From Neomegalonema perideroedes DSM 15528 (GTDB taxonomy: Bacteria; Pseudomonadota; Alphaproteobacteria; Rhodobacterales; Rhodobacteraceae), in the NCBI RefSeq assembly GCF_000374145.1, contig NZ_KB893654.1, positions 248,001 to 312,000 of the forward strand: a stretch of DNA of 64,000 bases. Direction: 5' to 3'. A program made the position numbers and the translations under genes. Below are positions 21,716-33,148 of the stretch, piece by piece (within the stretch, counting starts at the first letter, position 1; every line of letters starts with the position of its first letter). The notes under the pieces were generated by a model that did not search any database, was not told the DNA's origin, and worked only from the letters and a program-made list of their open reading frames with translations.

Positions 21716-22876
21716 ATGATCCGTTCTTTGGCGACCTGCGCCGTTCTGGCGCTTTCGGCGGGCTTCATGAGCGCCGCCTACGCTCAGGCCATGAAGACCG
21801 AACTCGGCGAGGGCGAGGGGCGTCTGAACGTCGTCGCCTGGGCCGGCTTTCTGGAGCGCGGCGAGACCGACCCTAAATTCGATTGGGTCACCGGCTTCGA
21901 AGAGGCCACCGGCTGCAAGGTCAGCGTCAAGACCGCCAACACCTCCGACGAGATGGTCGCGCTGATGAACGAGGGCGGCTTCGACCTCGTGACGGCCTCC
22001 GGCGACGCCTCGCGCCGCCTGATCGCGGGCAAGCGCGTCCAGCCGATCAACATCGACCTCATCCCGAGCTGGTCCAAGCTCGACGACCGGCTGAAGGACG
22101 CCCCTTGGCACACCGTCGAGGGCGCGCATTACGGCGTGCCTTACGTCTGGGGCCCGAACGTCCTCGCCTATAACACCGAGGTCTTCCCTGAGGCGCCGAC
22201 TTCATGGAGCGTGGTCTTCGAGGAGCAGGATCTTCCCGACGGCAAGAGCAACGTCGGCCGCGTGCAGGCCTACGACGGCCCGATCCACATCGCCGACGCC
22301 GCGCAATATCTGATGTTCCATAAGCCGGAATTGGGCATCGTCAGCCCCTATGAGCTGAACGACGAGCAATACGCCGCCGCTTTGGATCTGCTGCGCGGCC
22401 AGCGCAAGCTCGCCAGCCGCTACTGGCATGACGCCTTCATTCAGATCGACGACTTCAAAAACGAGGGCGTCGTGGCTTCAGGCTCATGGCCGTTTCAGGT
22501 GAATCTCCTCAAGGGCGACGGCGCTCCCATCGCCTCGACCTTCCCGCAGGAGGGCGTCACGGGCTGGGCCGACACCAGCATGATGCACGCCGAGGCCGCC
22601 AATCCCAATTGCGCCTATAAATGGCTGGAGCATTCGCTGAACTCCAATCTGCAAAGCGATTTGTCGCTGTGGTTCGGCGCCAATCCCTCGGTGCCCGCCG
22701 CCTGCACCGACGGCAGCGGCATGCTCACCGCCGAGGTCTGCGCGCAGAACGGCTCCAACGACTTCGAGAAGGTCCGCTTCTGGCAGACGCCGATCACCCA
22801 ATGCGCCAGCCAAGGCGAATGCGTGCCCTATTACCGCTGGGTCTCCGACTACATCGCCGTGATCGGCGGACGCTGA
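21716..22876 (+). CDS. Polyamine-type ABC transporter substrate-binding protein
   Basis: The 386-aa product has a Sec signal peptide (MIRSLATCAVLALSAGFMSA, cleavage near AYA-QA). It then has a PotD/YdcS-like periplasmic binding fold (LNVVAWAGFLERG, EATGCKVSVKTANTSDEMVAL, ASGDASRRLI, YGVPYVWGPNVLAYN). GGAGGAG lies 7 bases before the ATG. It heads the operon binding protein - ATPase - two permeases - aminobutyraldehyde dehydrogenase, the order of E. coli ydcSTUV-patD, which suggests putrescine or a related amine as the ligand. Confidence 0.88.
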   Translation: MIRSLATCAVLALSAGFMSAAYAQAMKTELGEGEGRLNVVAWAGFLERGETDPKFDWVTGFEEATGCKVSVKTANTSDEMVALMNEGGFDLVTASGDASRRLIAGKRVQPINIDLIPSWSKLDDRLKDAPWHTVEGAHYGVPYVWGPNVLAYNTEVFPEAPTSWSVVFEEQDLPDGKSNVGRVQAYDGPIHIADAAQYLMFHKPELGIVSPYELNDEQYAAALDLLRGQRKLASRYWHDAFIQIDDFKNEGVVASGSWPFQVNLLKGDGAPIASTFPQEGVTGWADTSMMHAEAANPNCAYKWLEHSLNSNLQSDLSLWFGANPSVPAACTDGSGMLTAEVCAQNGSNDFEKVRFWQTPITQCASQGECVPYYRWVSDYIAVIGGR

Positions 22877-22884
22877 GCCCGCCG

Positions 22885-22919
22885 GGCGCTCCTCCGGGCT
22901 CCGACGCCGGGGGAGCGCC
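22885..22919 (+). other. Intercistronic stem-loop after the binding-protein gene
   Basis: GGCGCTCC (22885-22892) pairs with GGAGCGCC (22912-22919). A stem at the 3' end of a periplasmic binding-protein gene is a common device that stabilises that segment and gives it higher expression than the transporter genes downstream. That role is inferred from position. Confidence 0.5.
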
Positions 22920-23040
22920 TGATGTCCTCAAGATCCGACAAGGGGGGCGTCCTCCGCCGCTTCCGGCGCAGGAGGGCCGCGCCTTTCTCTTCCATGCTTC
23001 GACGCCCGTCCTCGACGCCCGCTCTCGAAGAAGGAGGCCG

Positions 23041-24091
23041 CATGACCGCGTCCGCATCTTCCGCTCCTCCGCCCGCCCTGTCCCCCGCCGTAACTTTTGA
23101 AGCCGTCTCGCGCCATTACGGCGCGGTCAGAGCGGTGGACGGGGTGGATCTCGCCATAGCCCCCGGCGAGTTCTTCGCCATGCTGGGGCCTTCGGGCTCG
23201 GGCAAGACGACTTGTCTCCGGCTGATCGCCGGCTTCGAACGCCCGAGCGCGGGCCATATCCGGCTCTTCGGCGAGCAGGTGGAGGATCTGCCGCCCTATC
23301 GGCGCGGCGTGAACACGGTGTTTCAGGATTACGCGCTCTTCCCCCATCTCGATATTCTGGAGAACGTCGGCTTCGGGCTGAAGATGCGGGGCGTCGAGGC
23401 CGCCGAACGCCGCCGCGCCGCCGCCGAGGCTCTGGAGCTGGTGAAGCTCCCCGGCTATGGGGCGCGCAAGCCGGGTCAGCTTTCGGGCGGCCAGCGTCAG
23501 CGCGTGGCTCTGGCGCGGGCTCTGGTGAACAAGCCGAAAGTCCTGCTGCTCGACGAGCCGCTCGGCGCGCTGGACCTCAAGCTGCGCGAGCAGATGCAGG
23601 AGGAGCTGAAGGCGATTCAGAAATCCCTCGGCGTGACCTTCATCTTCGTCACCCATGATCAGGGCGAGGCGCTGTCCATGGCCGACCGCGTGGCGGTCTT
23701 CAGCGAAGGGAAGATCCGTCAGATCGGCGCGCCCGAAGAGATTTATAATCGCCCGCGCACGCGCTTCGTGGCGGATTTCGTGGGCTCCTCGAATCTTCTG
23801 CCGCCCGATTTCGTGGAGAAGCGTCTTGGCGCGCGGCGCTGGGGCAGTCTGCGGCCGGAGCAGATCGCGCTGCGGCCCGCGGGCTCCGGCGAGGGCGCTC
23901 CGGCGCGCATCGCCTCCGTGAGCTATCTCGGCGCGACGACCCGGCTCGGGCTGGAGACGGCGCCGGAGGAGGGGGCCTTGCGGCTGCATGCGGCGGTCCC
24001 GGCGGCGGCGGCGACGGGGCTGGCTCTGGGGCAGATGGTCGAAGCCGCCTTCGCGCCCGAGGCGATCCACCTCATGGAGGACGCCCCATGA
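23041..24091 (+). CDS. Polyamine-type ABC transporter ATP-binding protein
   Basis: The start at 23041 has an excellent GAAGGAGG site; the open frame continues upstream to 22922 but encodes an Arg-rich unlikely extension. The 349-aa product has Walker A GPSGSGKTT, Q-loop FQDYALFPH, signature LSGGQRQRVALARAL, Walker B VLLLDEPLGALD and the H-loop VTHDQGEAL. A TOBE domain occupies the last roughly 80 residues, as in PotA/YdcT. It energises the downstream permeases and overlaps the first permease gene by 4 bases. Confidence 0.92.
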
Positions 24092-25026
24092 CCGCCGCCG
24101 AGATTCCCCAAAGCCGGGGTCTGCGCGGGGCGCTCAGCGATTGGTTCTGGCGCAATCCGGGGATGACGCTTTTTCTGATGCTCCTGCCGCCGCTGCTTTG
24201 GCTGGGGATCATTTATCTGGGCTCGCTCTTCGCGCTGCTGCTTCAGAGCTTTTATTCGATCGACGAATATTCCGGGCTGATCAACCGGGAATTCACGCTC
24301 AAGACCTACGCCGAACTCTTCAAGCCCGCCAATCTCGACATCATCCTGCGCACGGTGACCATGGCCGCCCTCGTGACGGTCGGGTCGGCGGTGGTGGCTT
24401 TTCCCATCGCCTATTTCGCCGCCCGCTACGCGAAAGGCCGTTGGAAGGCGATCTTCTATCTCGGGGTGATGCTGCCGCTCTGGTCGAGCTATCTGGTGAA
24501 GGTCTATGCGTGGAAATTGATCCTCGCGCGGGAAGGCATCCTCAATTGGACTTTCGCCAAGCTCCATCTGACTTGGCTGGTGGAGGCTTGGCTTGCGCTG
24601 CCCATCGTCGGGGGGAATTCGCTCTCGGTGAGCCATACGGGCACCTTCCTCGTCTTCCTCTACGTCTGGCTCCCCTATATGATTTTGCCTATTCAGGCCT
24701 CGCTGGAGCGGGTGCCGGGCAATCTGATCGAGGCCGCCTCCGACCTCGGGGCCACGCCGCGCCAGACTTTCTGGAACGTGCTCTTTCCGCTGGCTCTGCC
24801 GGGAGTCCTCGCAGGCTCCATCTTCACCTTCTCGCTGACGATGGGCGACTACATCATTCCGCAGATCGTCGGGACTTCGCGCCGCTTCATCGGACAAGCC
24901 GTCTACGCCCATCAGGGCACGGCGGGGAATATTCCTCTGGCGGCGGCCTTCACGGTGGCGCCGATCCTCATCATGGGGGTCTATCTCTGGTTCGCCAAAC
25001 GCAAGGGGGCTTTCGATGCGCTCTGA
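24088..25026 (+). CDS. Polyamine-type ABC transporter permease (PotB/YdcU-like)
   Basis: This 312-aa, six-helix inner-membrane permease has an EAA-loop ([28 protein letters not shown]) that contacts the ATPase. The large periplasmic loop after helix 1 ([20 protein letters not shown]) is typical of PotB-like proteins. It overlaps both neighbours (ATPase by 4 bases, second permease by 11). Confidence 0.9.
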   Translation: MTAAEIPQSRGLRGALSDWFWRNPGMTLFLMLLPPLLWLGIIYLGSLFALLLQSFYSIDEYSGLINREFTLKTYAELFKPANLDIILRTVTMAALVTVGSAVVAFPIAYFAARYAKGRWKAIFYLGVMLPLWSSYLVKVYAWKLILAREGILNWTFAKLHLTWLVEAWLALPIVGGNSLSVSHTGTFLVFLYVWLPYMILPIQASLERVPGNLIEAASDLGATPRQTFWNVLFPLALPGVLAGSIFTFSLTMGDYIIPQIVGTSRRFIGQAVYAHQGTAGNIPLAAAFTVAPILIMGVYLWFAKRKGAFDAL

Positions 25027-25834
25027 CAAGGAGGGCGCGCGGGCGCCTCTGGGTCTGAAGATCGCGGCGGGGCTGGGCTTGGCCTTCCTGCATCTGCCGA
25101 TCCTGCTGATCTTCGTCTACGCCTTCACCACCGAGGAGCGGAGCTATCAATGGCCGCCGCCGGGCTTCACGCTGAAATGGTTCGGCGTGGCTTGGGGACG
25201 CGCCGATCTCTGGGAGGCTTTGATCCTCTCGCTGAAGGTCGCGAGCCTCGCCACGCTTTTGGCCATGCTGCTCGGGACGCTCTGCGCGGCGGCCATGAGC
25301 CGGACGAAGTTCTTCGGCCGCGAGAGCATCTCCTTGCTGATCATCTTGCCCATCGCCTTGCCGGGCATCGTGACGGGCGTGGCCTTGCGCTCGGCCTTCA
25401 ATCTGGCGGAGATCCCCTTCTCCTTCTGGACGCTGATCATCGGCCATGCGACCTTCTGCGTGGTGATGGTTTATAACAATGCGGTGGCGCGGTTCCGGCG
25501 TCTGCATGGGTCGCTGATGGAGGCCGCCGCCGATCTCGGCGCCGACGGCTTTCAGGCCTTCCGCTATGTGGTCTTGCCGAACATCGGCACGGCGCTGCTG
25601 GCGGGGGGCATGCTGGCCTTCGCGCTCTCCTTCGACGAAGTCATCGTGACCACCTTCACCGCCGGACAACAACAGACTCTGCCGATCTGGATGCTGGAGG
25701 AATTGGTGCGTCCGCGCCAGCGCCCAGTGACCAACGTCGCGGCCATGGTGGTGGCTCTGGCGACCTTCCTGCCGATCCTTCTCGCCTATCGCCTCACCCG
25801 CGACGGCGATCAGACCGCCGGAGCCGGAAAATAG
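25016..25834 (+). CDS. Polyamine-type ABC transporter permease (PotC/YdcV-like)
   Basis: The 272-aa second permease has six helices and an EAA-loop ([25 protein letters not shown]). The [17 protein letters not shown] periplasmic segment is characteristic of PotC/YdcV proteins. It pairs with the preceding permease to form the channel. The end (GDQTAGAGK) lies at the edge of a dispersed repeat. Confidence 0.9.
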   Translation: MRSDKEGARAPLGLKIAAGLGLAFLHLPILLIFVYAFTTEERSYQWPPPGFTLKWFGVAWGRADLWEALILSLKVASLATLLAMLLGTLCAAAMSRTKFFGRESISLLIILPIALPGIVTGVALRSAFNLAEIPFSFWTLIIGHATFCVVMVYNNAVARFRRLHGSLMEAAADLGADGFQAFRYVVLPNIGTALLAGGMLAFALSFDEVIVTTFTAGQQQTLPIWMLEELVRPRQRPVTNVAAMVVALATFLPILLAYRLTRDGDQTAGAGK

Positions 25835-25934
25835 AGCGCTTTCCAGCGAAACCGACGAGGTTTCGCGTCGAGAAAGCGCGGCCGCAAAAGAAGTTGGAGC
25901 GTTTGAACGACCCAGTTCGGTCGGAAAACGCTCT
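25834..25934. repeat. Intergenic repeat copy 1 (about 100 bp)
   Basis: The element starts GAGCGCTTTCCAGCGAA and ends TTCGGTCGGAAAACGCTC. Its internal features include GGTTTCGCGTCGAGAAAGCGCG and GGAGCGTTTGAACGACC. It aligns along its full length with the reverse complement of 27481-27577. It lies in the gap between the second permease gene and the dehydrogenase gene. Confidence 0.75.
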
Positions 25935-25973
25935 AACGCCCAAACTGACGCCAAAACCCACGGGAGAAACGCC

Positions 25974-27404
25974 ATGGACGTCCAAATGCTGATCGGCGGA
26001 GGCTTCGAAACGGGCGCCGAAGCGCCGGAGACCATCCTCAATCCGCGCACGGGGGCGGCGATCCTCGAACTCCCCGAGGCCTCGCGCGGGCAGATCGACC
26101 GGGCGGCGGCGGCGGCCTCCAAAGCCTTCGAAAGCTGGTCGCGGACGACTCCGGCGGAGCGTTCGGGCTATCTCCTCAAGATCGCCGAGCGCATCGAGGC
26201 CGAGGCCGCAGGTTTCGCCGCGCTGGAGGCTCTGAACTGCGGCAAGCCGATTCAGGCGGCTCTGAACGACGAGATCCCCGCCATCGTCGATTGCTACCGC
26301 TTCTTCGCGGGCGCCATCCGCAATATGCCCGCCGTGGCGGCGGGGGAATATCTCGCGGGCCACACGAGCATGATCCGCCGCGATCCCATCGGCGTGGTGG
26401 CCTCCATCGCGCCGTGGAATTATCCGCTGATGATGATGGCCTGGAAGCTGGCCCCGGCTTTGGCGGGCGGCAACACGGTCATTTTCAAACCCTCGGAGCA
26501 AACGCCTCTGACGGCGCTGAAGCTGGCGAAGATCCTCGCCGAGGTCCTGCCGGAAGGCGTGGTCAACGTGGTGCTTGGGCGGGGCGACACGGTCGGCGAC
26601 GCGCTGATCAATCACCCGGACGTGCGCATGGTCTCGATCACCGGCGACATCGCCACGGGGCGCAAGGTGCTTCAGGCCGCCGCCAAGACCATCAAGCGCA
26701 GCCATCTGGAATTGGGCGGCAAGGCCCCGGTGATCGTCTTCGACGACGCGGATCTGGATCTCGTCGTGAGCGGGCTGCGGGCCTTCGGCTTCTACAACGC
26801 CGGACAGGACTGCACCGCCGCCTGCCGCATCTACGCGGGCGAGAAGATTTATGAGAAGCTGGTGGCGGATCTCTCCTCGGCGGTGTCGACCATCGCTTTC
26901 GATCAGGCCGATGATTCCGCCAATGAGATGGGCCCGCTGATCTCGCGGCGTCAGCGCGATCGGGTGGCCTCCTTCGTGGAGCGCGCCGCCGAGCTCAAGC
27001 ATATCGAGATCGCGGCGGGCGGCAAGCCGGGTTCGGGCTCGGGCTTCTATTATCAGCCGACCGTGGTGGCGGGCGCCTTGCAGCAGGACGAGATCGTGCG
27101 CCGCGAGGTCTTCGGGCCGGTGGTCTCGGTGACGCGCTTTTCCGAGGTCGATCAGGCCGTGGCTTGGGCCAACGACAGCGATTACGGCCTCGCCTCCTCC
27201 GTCTGGACGCGGGACGTGGGCCGGGCCATGGCGGCGGCGGCGCGTCTGCAATATGGCTGCACCTGGATCAACACGCATTTCATGCTGGTCAATGAAATGC
27301 CTCATGGCGGGCTGAAGCAATCGGGCTACGGCAAGGACATGTCGGTCTATGCGCTGGAGGATTACACCGCCGTCCGGCATGTGATGATCAACCACGGCGG
27401 ATAA
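25974..27404 (+). CDS. patD: Gamma-aminobutyraldehyde dehydrogenase
   Basis: This 476-aa NAD(P)+ aldehyde dehydrogenase has catalytic Cys280 in [15 protein letters not shown], a sequence typical of PatD/YdcW. It has general base Glu246 in HLELGGKAP, the cofactor segments [10 protein letters not shown] and [12 protein letters not shown], and SITGDIATG. It oxidises 4-aminobutanal, made from putrescine by a transaminase, to GABA. Its position after a ydcSTUV-like transporter supports a putrescine-to-GABA role. The transaminase and GABA genes are not in this window. Betaine aldehyde dehydrogenase is the main alternative. Confidence 0.85.
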   Translation: MDVQMLIGGGFETGAEAPETILNPRTGAAILELPEASRGQIDRAAAAASKAFESWSRTTPAERSGYLLKIAERIEAEAAGFAALEALNCGKPIQAALNDEIPAIVDCYRFFAGAIRNMPAVAAGEYLAGHTSMIRRDPIGVVASIAPWNYPLMMMAWKLAPALAGGNTVIFKPSEQTPLTALKLAKILAEVLPEGVVNVVLGRGDTVGDALINHPDVRMVSITGDIATGRKVLQAAAKTIKRSHLELGGKAPVIVFDDADLDLVVSGLRAFGFYNAGQDCTAACRIYAGEKIYEKLVADLSSAVSTIAFDQADDSANEMGPLISRRQRDRVASFVERAAELKHIEIAAGGKPGSGSGFYYQPTVVAGALQQDEIVRREVFGPVVSVTRFSEVDQAVAWANDSDYGLASSVWTRDVGRAMAAAARLQYGCTWINTHFMLVNEMPHGGLKQSGYGKDMSVYALEDYTAVRHVMINHGG

Positions 27405-27445
27405 GCGCCCCGGAATTCGAATTCGGCCCGGAGACCAAGAGGAAA

Positions 27446-27479
27446 GGGGCGTCCCGGCGGGGGGCGCCCCTTCGCTTTT
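27446..27479 (+). terminator. Rho-independent terminator after patD
   Basis: GGGGCG pairs with CGCCCC around a short GC-rich loop (27446-27470) and is followed by TTCGCTTTT. It lies 42 bases past the patD stop and probably ends the transporter-patD transcript. Confidence 0.7.
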
Positions 27480-27480
27480 C

Positions 27481-27577
27481 GAGCGTCTCCCGACCGAATC
27501 GGATCGTTCGAACGCTCTCGGTTTCGATGTGGTCGCGCTTGCGCGACGCGAAGCCTGATCGGTTCGCTGGAAAGCGC
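27481..27577. repeat. Intergenic repeat copy 2, inverted relative to copy 1
   Basis: Read on the minus strand this starts AAGCGCTTTCCAGCGAACCG and ends GATTCGGTCGGGAGACGCTC, matching copy 1 at 25834-25934 with scattered substitutions. The two copies bracket patD in opposite orientation. The end abuts the aldo/keto reductase stop codon. Confidence 0.75.
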
Positions 27578-27579
27578 TT

Positions 27580-28539
27580 TCAGGCGGCTTGGTCTTCGCC
27601 CGCCGCCGTGAGCTTGGCGAGATCCGCGTCCGAGAGCTTCAGCCTTGCGCCGCGCGCGAGGCTCTCCACCTGCGCGACCGAAGTCGCCGAGGCGATGGGC
27701 GCCGTCACGCCGGGGCGGCTGAGCAGCCAAGCCAGAGCGATCTCCGAATGGGCCGCGCCCGTCGAGGCGGCCACTTCGTCCATCGCCGCCAGCACCCGCA
27801 GACCCTTGGGCGTGAGGAAGCGCCCCATGCCGCCGCCGCGCGGGCTTTTATGAAAATCGGCCTCGGAGCGATATTTCCCGGTCAGGAAGCCCGCCGAAAG
27901 CGCATAAAAGGGGATCAGCCCGATCTCTTCCTGCACGGCCAGAGCTTGCAGCTCGCCCTCGATCTTCTCGCGGGTGAGGAGGTTATATTCGTTCTGGAGG
28001 GTCTCATAGCGCGGCAGGCTCTTCTCGGCGCTGAGCTTCAGCGCCTCGCCGAGCTGGGCGGCGTCGAAATTCGAGGCGCCGACATGCCGGACCTTCCCCG
28101 CCTTGACGAGGTCCTCATAGGCGCGGAGAGTCTCCTCCTGCGGGGTTTCGGGATCGGGGCGATGGCTCTGATAAAGGTCGATGTGGTCGGTCTGGAGGCG
28201 TTTGAGCGAATCCTCGACGGCCTGCGCGATCCAGCGCGCCGAGAGGCCGTTGCGCTCCGGCCCCAGCTCCATGCCGACCTTGGTGAAGATCTTGACCTTA
28301 TCGCGGTTTCCGCGCGCCTTCATCCAGCGCCCGATGATCCTTTCGCTTTCGCTCTGATTGCCGGGCACCCAGACGGAATAGACGTCGGCGGTGTCTATGG
28401 CGTCGAAGCCCTGATCGAGAAAGGCGTCGAGGATCGCGAAGGACTGCGCTTCGTCCAGCGTCCAGCCGAAGACGTTGCCGCCGAAGATCAGCGGTTGGAT
28501 GTCGATTCCGGTGCGGCCGAGAGGGCGGGGGGCGGTCAT
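27580..28539 (-). CDS. Aldo/keto reductase
   Basis: The 319-aa TIM-barrel NADPH oxidoreductase has the AKR tetrad: Asp and Tyr in AIDTADVYSVW, Lys in VKIFTKVG and His in HIDLYQSHRPDP. It also has the GASNFDAAQL segment and the cofactor-binding C-terminus (PIASATSVAQVESLARGA). It resembles the YajO/Tas-type AKR11-13 clade. The substrate is unknown. It is convergent with patD and does not appear to belong to that operon. Confidence 0.9.
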   Translation of the reverse strand: MTAPRPLGRTGIDIQPLIFGGNVFGWTLDEAQSFAILDAFLDQGFDAIDTADVYSVWVPGNQSESERIIGRWMKARGNRDKVKIFTKVGMELGPERNGLSARWIAQAVEDSLKRLQTDHIDLYQSHRPDPETPQEETLRAYEDLVKAGKVRHVGASNFDAAQLGEALKLSAEKSLPRYETLQNEYNLLTREKIEGELQALAVQEEIGLIPFYALSAGFLTGKYRSEADFHKSPRGGGMGRFLTPKGLRVLAAMDEVAASTGAAHSEIALAWLLSRPGVTAPIASATSVAQVESLARGARLKLSDADLAKLTAAGEDQAA

Positions 28540-28597
28540 GAAGGGTCTCCTTGCGAATGAGGCCGCATCCGATCACGCCCCGCCGCAGGCGGCAAGC

Positions 28598-29725
28598 TCA
28601 CAAATCCCGCGCGATCACGAGCCTTTGAATGTCGCTGGCGCCTTCGTAGATCTGCGAGACCCGCACGTCGCGATAAATGCGCTCGACGGGGAAATCCTTG
28701 AGATAGCCGTAGCCGCCATGGATCTGGATCGCGTCCGAACAGACGCGCTCCGCCATCTCGGAGGCGAAGAGCTTCGCCATGCTCGCCTCTTTGAGGCAGG
28801 GCATGCCCGCCTCGCGCAGAGCCGCCGCGTGCAAGACCATCTGACGCCCCGCCTCGATGCGCGTCGCCATGTCGGCCAGCCGGAAGGCCACCGCCTGATG
28901 CTCGATGATCGGCTTGCCGAAAGTCACGCGCTGGCGGGCGTAGTCGCGGGCGGCCTCGAAGGCGGCGCGGGCCATGCCCACCGATTGCGAGGCGATGCCG
29001 ATGCGGCCTCCCTCCAGATTGGAGAGCGCGATGGCGTAGCCGCGCCCCTCCTCGCCGAGGCGGTTTTCGACCGGAAGCCGCAGATCCTCAAAGGCCAATT
29101 GGCAAGTGTCCGAGGCGTGCTGCCCAAGCTTCTCCTCGACGCGCACCACCTTATAGCCGGGGGAATCCGTAGGGATGATGAAGGCGCTGAGGCCCTTCTT
29201 GCCCGCCTCCGGGTCGGTCACGGCGAAGGCGACGATCACATGGCCGTTCTTGCCCGAGGTGATGAATTGCTTGGCGCCGTTCAGCACGTAATGATCGCCG
29301 TCGCGGCGGGCGCGGGTCTTGAGCGCGCTGGCGTCGGATCCGGCCTGCGGCTCGGTGAGGGCGAAGCCGCCGATCCATGCGCCCGAGGCCATCTTGGGCA
29401 GGAATTTTTGTTTCTGCTCTTCGGTCCCGAATTTCAGGATCGGCGCGCAGCCCACCGAATTATGCACCGACATGATCGTCGAGACCGCGCCGCAGCCCGC
29501 CGCGATCTCTTCGAGCGCCATGGCGTAGGCGATTTGTCCGGCGCCCACGCCGCCGTATTCCTCGGGAACCACCATCCCGAGAAACCCAAGGTCGCCCATC
29601 TCGCGCAGAGCCTCGGCGGGGAATTCATGGCGGCGGTCCCAGCCCTCGGCGAAGGGCGCGAGGCGCTCCTGCGCGAAGCTTCGGGCGGCCTCCTGAATGG
29701 CGGCCTGCTCTTCATTGGGAATCAT
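28598..29725 (-). CDS. Acyl-CoA dehydrogenase, probably short/branched-chain
   Basis: The 375-aa FAD enzyme introduces an alpha-beta double bond into acyl-CoA and passes electrons to ETF. Visible elements are [70 protein letters not shown], and the catalytic-base region [17 protein letters not shown]. The start at [11 protein letters not shown] (29725) has GAGGAGG upstream and lies 10 bases after the thiolase stop; 29746 is a less likely alternative. Context with thiolase, SDR and the branched-chain dehydrogenase points to isobutyryl- or 2-methylbutyryl-CoA as substrate. Confidence 0.9.
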   Translation of the reverse strand: MIPNEEQAAIQEAARSFAQERLAPFAEGWDRRHEFPAEALREMGDLGFLGMVVPEEYGGVGAGQIAYAMALEEIAAGCGAVSTIMSVHNSVGCAPILKFGTEEQKQKFLPKMASGAWIGGFALTEPQAGSDASALKTRARRDGDHYVLNGAKQFITSGKNGHVIVAFAVTDPEAGKKGLSAFIIPTDSPGYKVVRVEEKLGQHASDTCQLAFEDLRLPVENRLGEEGRGYAIALSNLEGGRIGIASQSVGMARAAFEAARDYARQRVTFGKPIIEHQAVAFRLADMATRIEAGRQMVLHAAALREAGMPCLKEASMAKLFASEMAERVCSDAIQIHGGYGYLKDFPVERIYRDVRVSQIYEGASDIQRLVIARDL

Positions 29726-29735
29726 GCGCGCCTCC

Positions 29736-30923
29736 TCATTCCGCAAGCTCGACGGCCATGGCCGTGGCCTCGCCGCCGCCGATGCAGAGCGTCGCGAGGC
29801 CGCGCTTCAGTCCGCGCCGCCGCAAGGCCGCGATGAGCGTCACGAGAATCCGCGCGCCCGAGGCCCCGATGGGATGCCCCAGAGCGCAGGCGCCGCCGTT
29901 CACGTTGACCTTCTCATGGGGCAGATTCAGCGCCTTCATGGCGGCCATGGCCACCACGGCGAAAGCCTCGTTGATCTCATAGAGATCCGGCGTTTCGGCG
30001 GTCCATCCGAGCTTGCCGAGCAGGGTTTCGATGGCGCCGATGGGAGCGGTGGGGAAGTCCTTCGGCGCGCGGGCGTGGGTGGCGTGGCCGAGGATCGTGG
30101 CGAGCGGCGTCAGGCCGCGCCTTTCGGCCTCGGAGCGGCGCATCAGCACGAGGGCCGCCGCGCCGTCGGAGATGGAGGAGGAATTCGCCGCCGTCACGGT
30201 GCCGCCCTCGCGGAAGGCGGGGCGCAGGCCCGGAATCTTGTCGATGCGGGCCTTGGGCGGCTGTTCGTCCTCGGAGACCATATGCTCGCTCTTGCCGGAT
30301 TTCACCGTCACCGGGATGATCTCTTCGGCGAAATCGCCGGAAGCCATGGCTCTCTGCGCCCGCTCCAGGGAGGCGATGGCGAAGGCGTCCTGCTCCTCGC
30401 GCGTGAAGGCGAAGGCCCCGGCGCAATCCTCGGCGAAGGTTCCCATGAGGCGGCCTTTGTCATAGGCGTCTTCAAGGCCGTCGAGGAACATATGGTCCAG
30501 CGTCCGGCCATGGCCCATGCGATAGCCCGTCCGCGCGCGGTCGAGCAGATAGGGCGCGTTGGACATGCTCTCCATGCCGCCCGCCACGACCACCGAAGCC
30601 GAGCCCGCGAGGATCAGATCATGCGCCAGCATCGCCGCCTTCATGCCCGAGCCGCACATTTTATTGACCGTGGTCGCCCCCGCGCCGAGCGGGAGTCCCG
30701 CGCCTAAAGCCGCCTGACGCGCCGGGGCTTGTCCCTGTCCGGCGGGCAGCACGCAGCCGAAGACCACTTCCTCGACGGCTTCGGGAGGCGGTCCGGCGCG
30801 CTCCACGGCGGCGCGGATCGCGGCCGCGCCCAATTGCGCCGCCGCGACGTCTTTGAAATCGCCGAGAAAGCCGCCCATGGGCGTGCGGGCCATGCCGACG
30901 ACGACGATGGGATCCTGAGCCAT
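29736..30923 (-). CDS. Thiolase (acetyl-CoA C-acyltransferase)
   Basis: The 395-aa product has the thiolase triad: nucleophilic Cys90 in [12 protein letters not shown], His in [16 protein letters not shown] and Cys in [14 protein letters not shown]. In this operon it most likely cleaves 2-methylacetoacetyl-CoA (isoleucine pathway) to propionyl- and acetyl-CoA. Acetoacetyl-CoA thiolase activity is an alternative that the sequence cannot separate. It lies 10 bases after the SDR gene. Confidence 0.92.
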   Translation of the reverse strand: MAQDPIVVVGMARTPMGGFLGDFKDVAAAQLGAAAIRAAVERAGPPPEAVEEVVFGCVLPAGQGQAPARQAALGAGLPLGAGATTVNKMCGSGMKAAMLAHDLILAGSASVVVAGGMESMSNAPYLLDRARTGYRMGHGRTLDHMFLDGLEDAYDKGRLMGTFAEDCAGAFAFTREEQDAFAIASLERAQRAMASGDFAEEIIPVTVKSGKSEHMVSEDEQPPKARIDKIPGLRPAFREGGTVTAANSSSISDGAAALVLMRRSEAERRGLTPLATILGHATHARAPKDFPTAPIGAIETLLGKLGWTAETPDLYEINEAFAVVAMAAMKALNLPHEKVNVNGGACALGHPIGASGARILVTLIAALRRRGLKRGLATLCIGGGEATAMAVELAE

Positions 30924-30933
30924 GAAGGTCTCC

Positions 30934-31713
30934 TTATTTCGGGGCCATGCGCAAGGCGCCGTCGATGCGGATCGTCTCGCCGTTGAGATAGGGATTGGCG
31001 AAGATATGCAAAGCCAGAGCGGCGTATTCGGCGGGCTTTCCGAGTCGGGCGGGGAAGGGCACCACGCCGTTCAGAGCCTCCTGAGCGGCGGGCGGCAATC
31101 CCGCGAGCATGGGCGTCTCGAAGAGGCCCGGCGCGATGGCGGCCACCCGGATTCCAAAGCGCGCCAGCTCCCGCGCCGCCGGAAGGGTCATGCCCACCAC
31201 GCCGCCTTTCGAAGCGGCGTAGGCCGCCTGTCCGATCTGGCCGTCATAGGCCGCGATGGAGGCCGTGTTGACGATCACGCCGCGCTCGCCCTCGGCGGTG
31301 GGCTCATTGGCGTTCATGGCCTCGGCCGCGAGCCGCAGCATGTTGAAGCTGCCGATGAGGTTGATCGAAATCGCCCGTGAAAAGCTCTCCAGCCCATGCG
31401 GCCCGGTCTTGCCGAGGACGCGCTCGCTCGGGGCCACGCCCGCGCAGTTCACCAGACCCCAGAGCCCGCCGAAAGCCTCCCTCGCGGCCTCGACGGCGGC
31501 GGCGGCCTCTTCGGCTTTGGTCACGTCGGTCTTGCGGAAGAGCGTCTCCGCCCCGAATTCAGCGGCCAGTTCGGCGGCTTTCGCCTCGCCGCGCGCGGAA
31601 TCCATATCCGCGAGCAGCACGCGGGCGCCCGCCTCGACTAATCCTTTCGCAGTAGCCGCGCCGAGGCCGGAAGCTCCGCCCGTCACGATCACGCCGCGTC
31701 CCGAGATCTCCAT
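30934..31713 (-). CDS. SDR-family 3-hydroxyacyl-CoA dehydrogenase (HSD17B10-like)
   Basis: The 259-aa short-chain dehydrogenase has the NAD-binding [14 protein letters not shown], acidic [30 protein letters not shown], catalytic Ser in [11 protein letters not shown] and YAASK (Tyr/Lys). The NCAGVAPS and [13 protein letters not shown] stretches match the type-2 3-hydroxyacyl-CoA dehydrogenase group, which oxidises 2-methyl-3-hydroxybutyryl-CoA in isoleucine breakdown. It is first in the operon with thiolase and acyl-CoA dehydrogenase and divergent from the bkd-type operon. Confidence 0.88.
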   Translation of the reverse strand: MEISGRGVIVTGGASGLGAATAKGLVEAGARVLLADMDSARGEAKAAELAAEFGAETLFRKTDVTKAEEAAAAVEAAREAFGGLWGLVNCAGVAPSERVLGKTGPHGLESFSRAISINLIGSFNMLRLAAEAMNANEPTAEGERGVIVNTASIAAYDGQIGQAAYAASKGGVVGMTLPAARELARFGIRVAAIAPGLFETPMLAGLPPAAQEALNGVVPFPARLGKPAEYAALALHIFANPYLNGETIRIDGALRMAPK

Positions 31714-31736
31714 GCGTCTCTCCCTGTGGAATTCTT

Positions 31737-31751
31737 ATCTTTGCGAAAGAT
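31737..31751. promoter_or_regulatory. Perfect palindrome in the divergent catabolic promoter region
   Basis: ATCTTT-GCG-AAAGAT is a perfect 15-nt inverted repeat 24 bp upstream of the SDR start, in the 194-bp gap shared with the E1alpha gene. It is AT-rich in a GC-rich surround and is placed to control one or both operons. No regulator gene is adjacent, so the cognate factor is unknown. Confidence 0.4.
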
Positions 31752-31892
31752 TCTTTCCCTCAGCATAGGAAGCCCGCCAAAGCCGCGCAACGCCCCTGTT
31801 TCCCCGCGCGGAGCGACGCTTCCCAGGCCCTGAAGATTGCTCTAGGCTCATTCTTTATGAGGAGAGCCGCCAATCAAGCGCGGCCGCCGTAA

Positions 31893-33146
<1,254 letters not shown>

Positions 33147-33148
33147 CC

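Noticed and set aside
25794-27395. 533-aa minus-strand open frame opposite patD
   Set aside because: It mirrors the aldehyde dehydrogenase and has no family features; GC-rich shadow.
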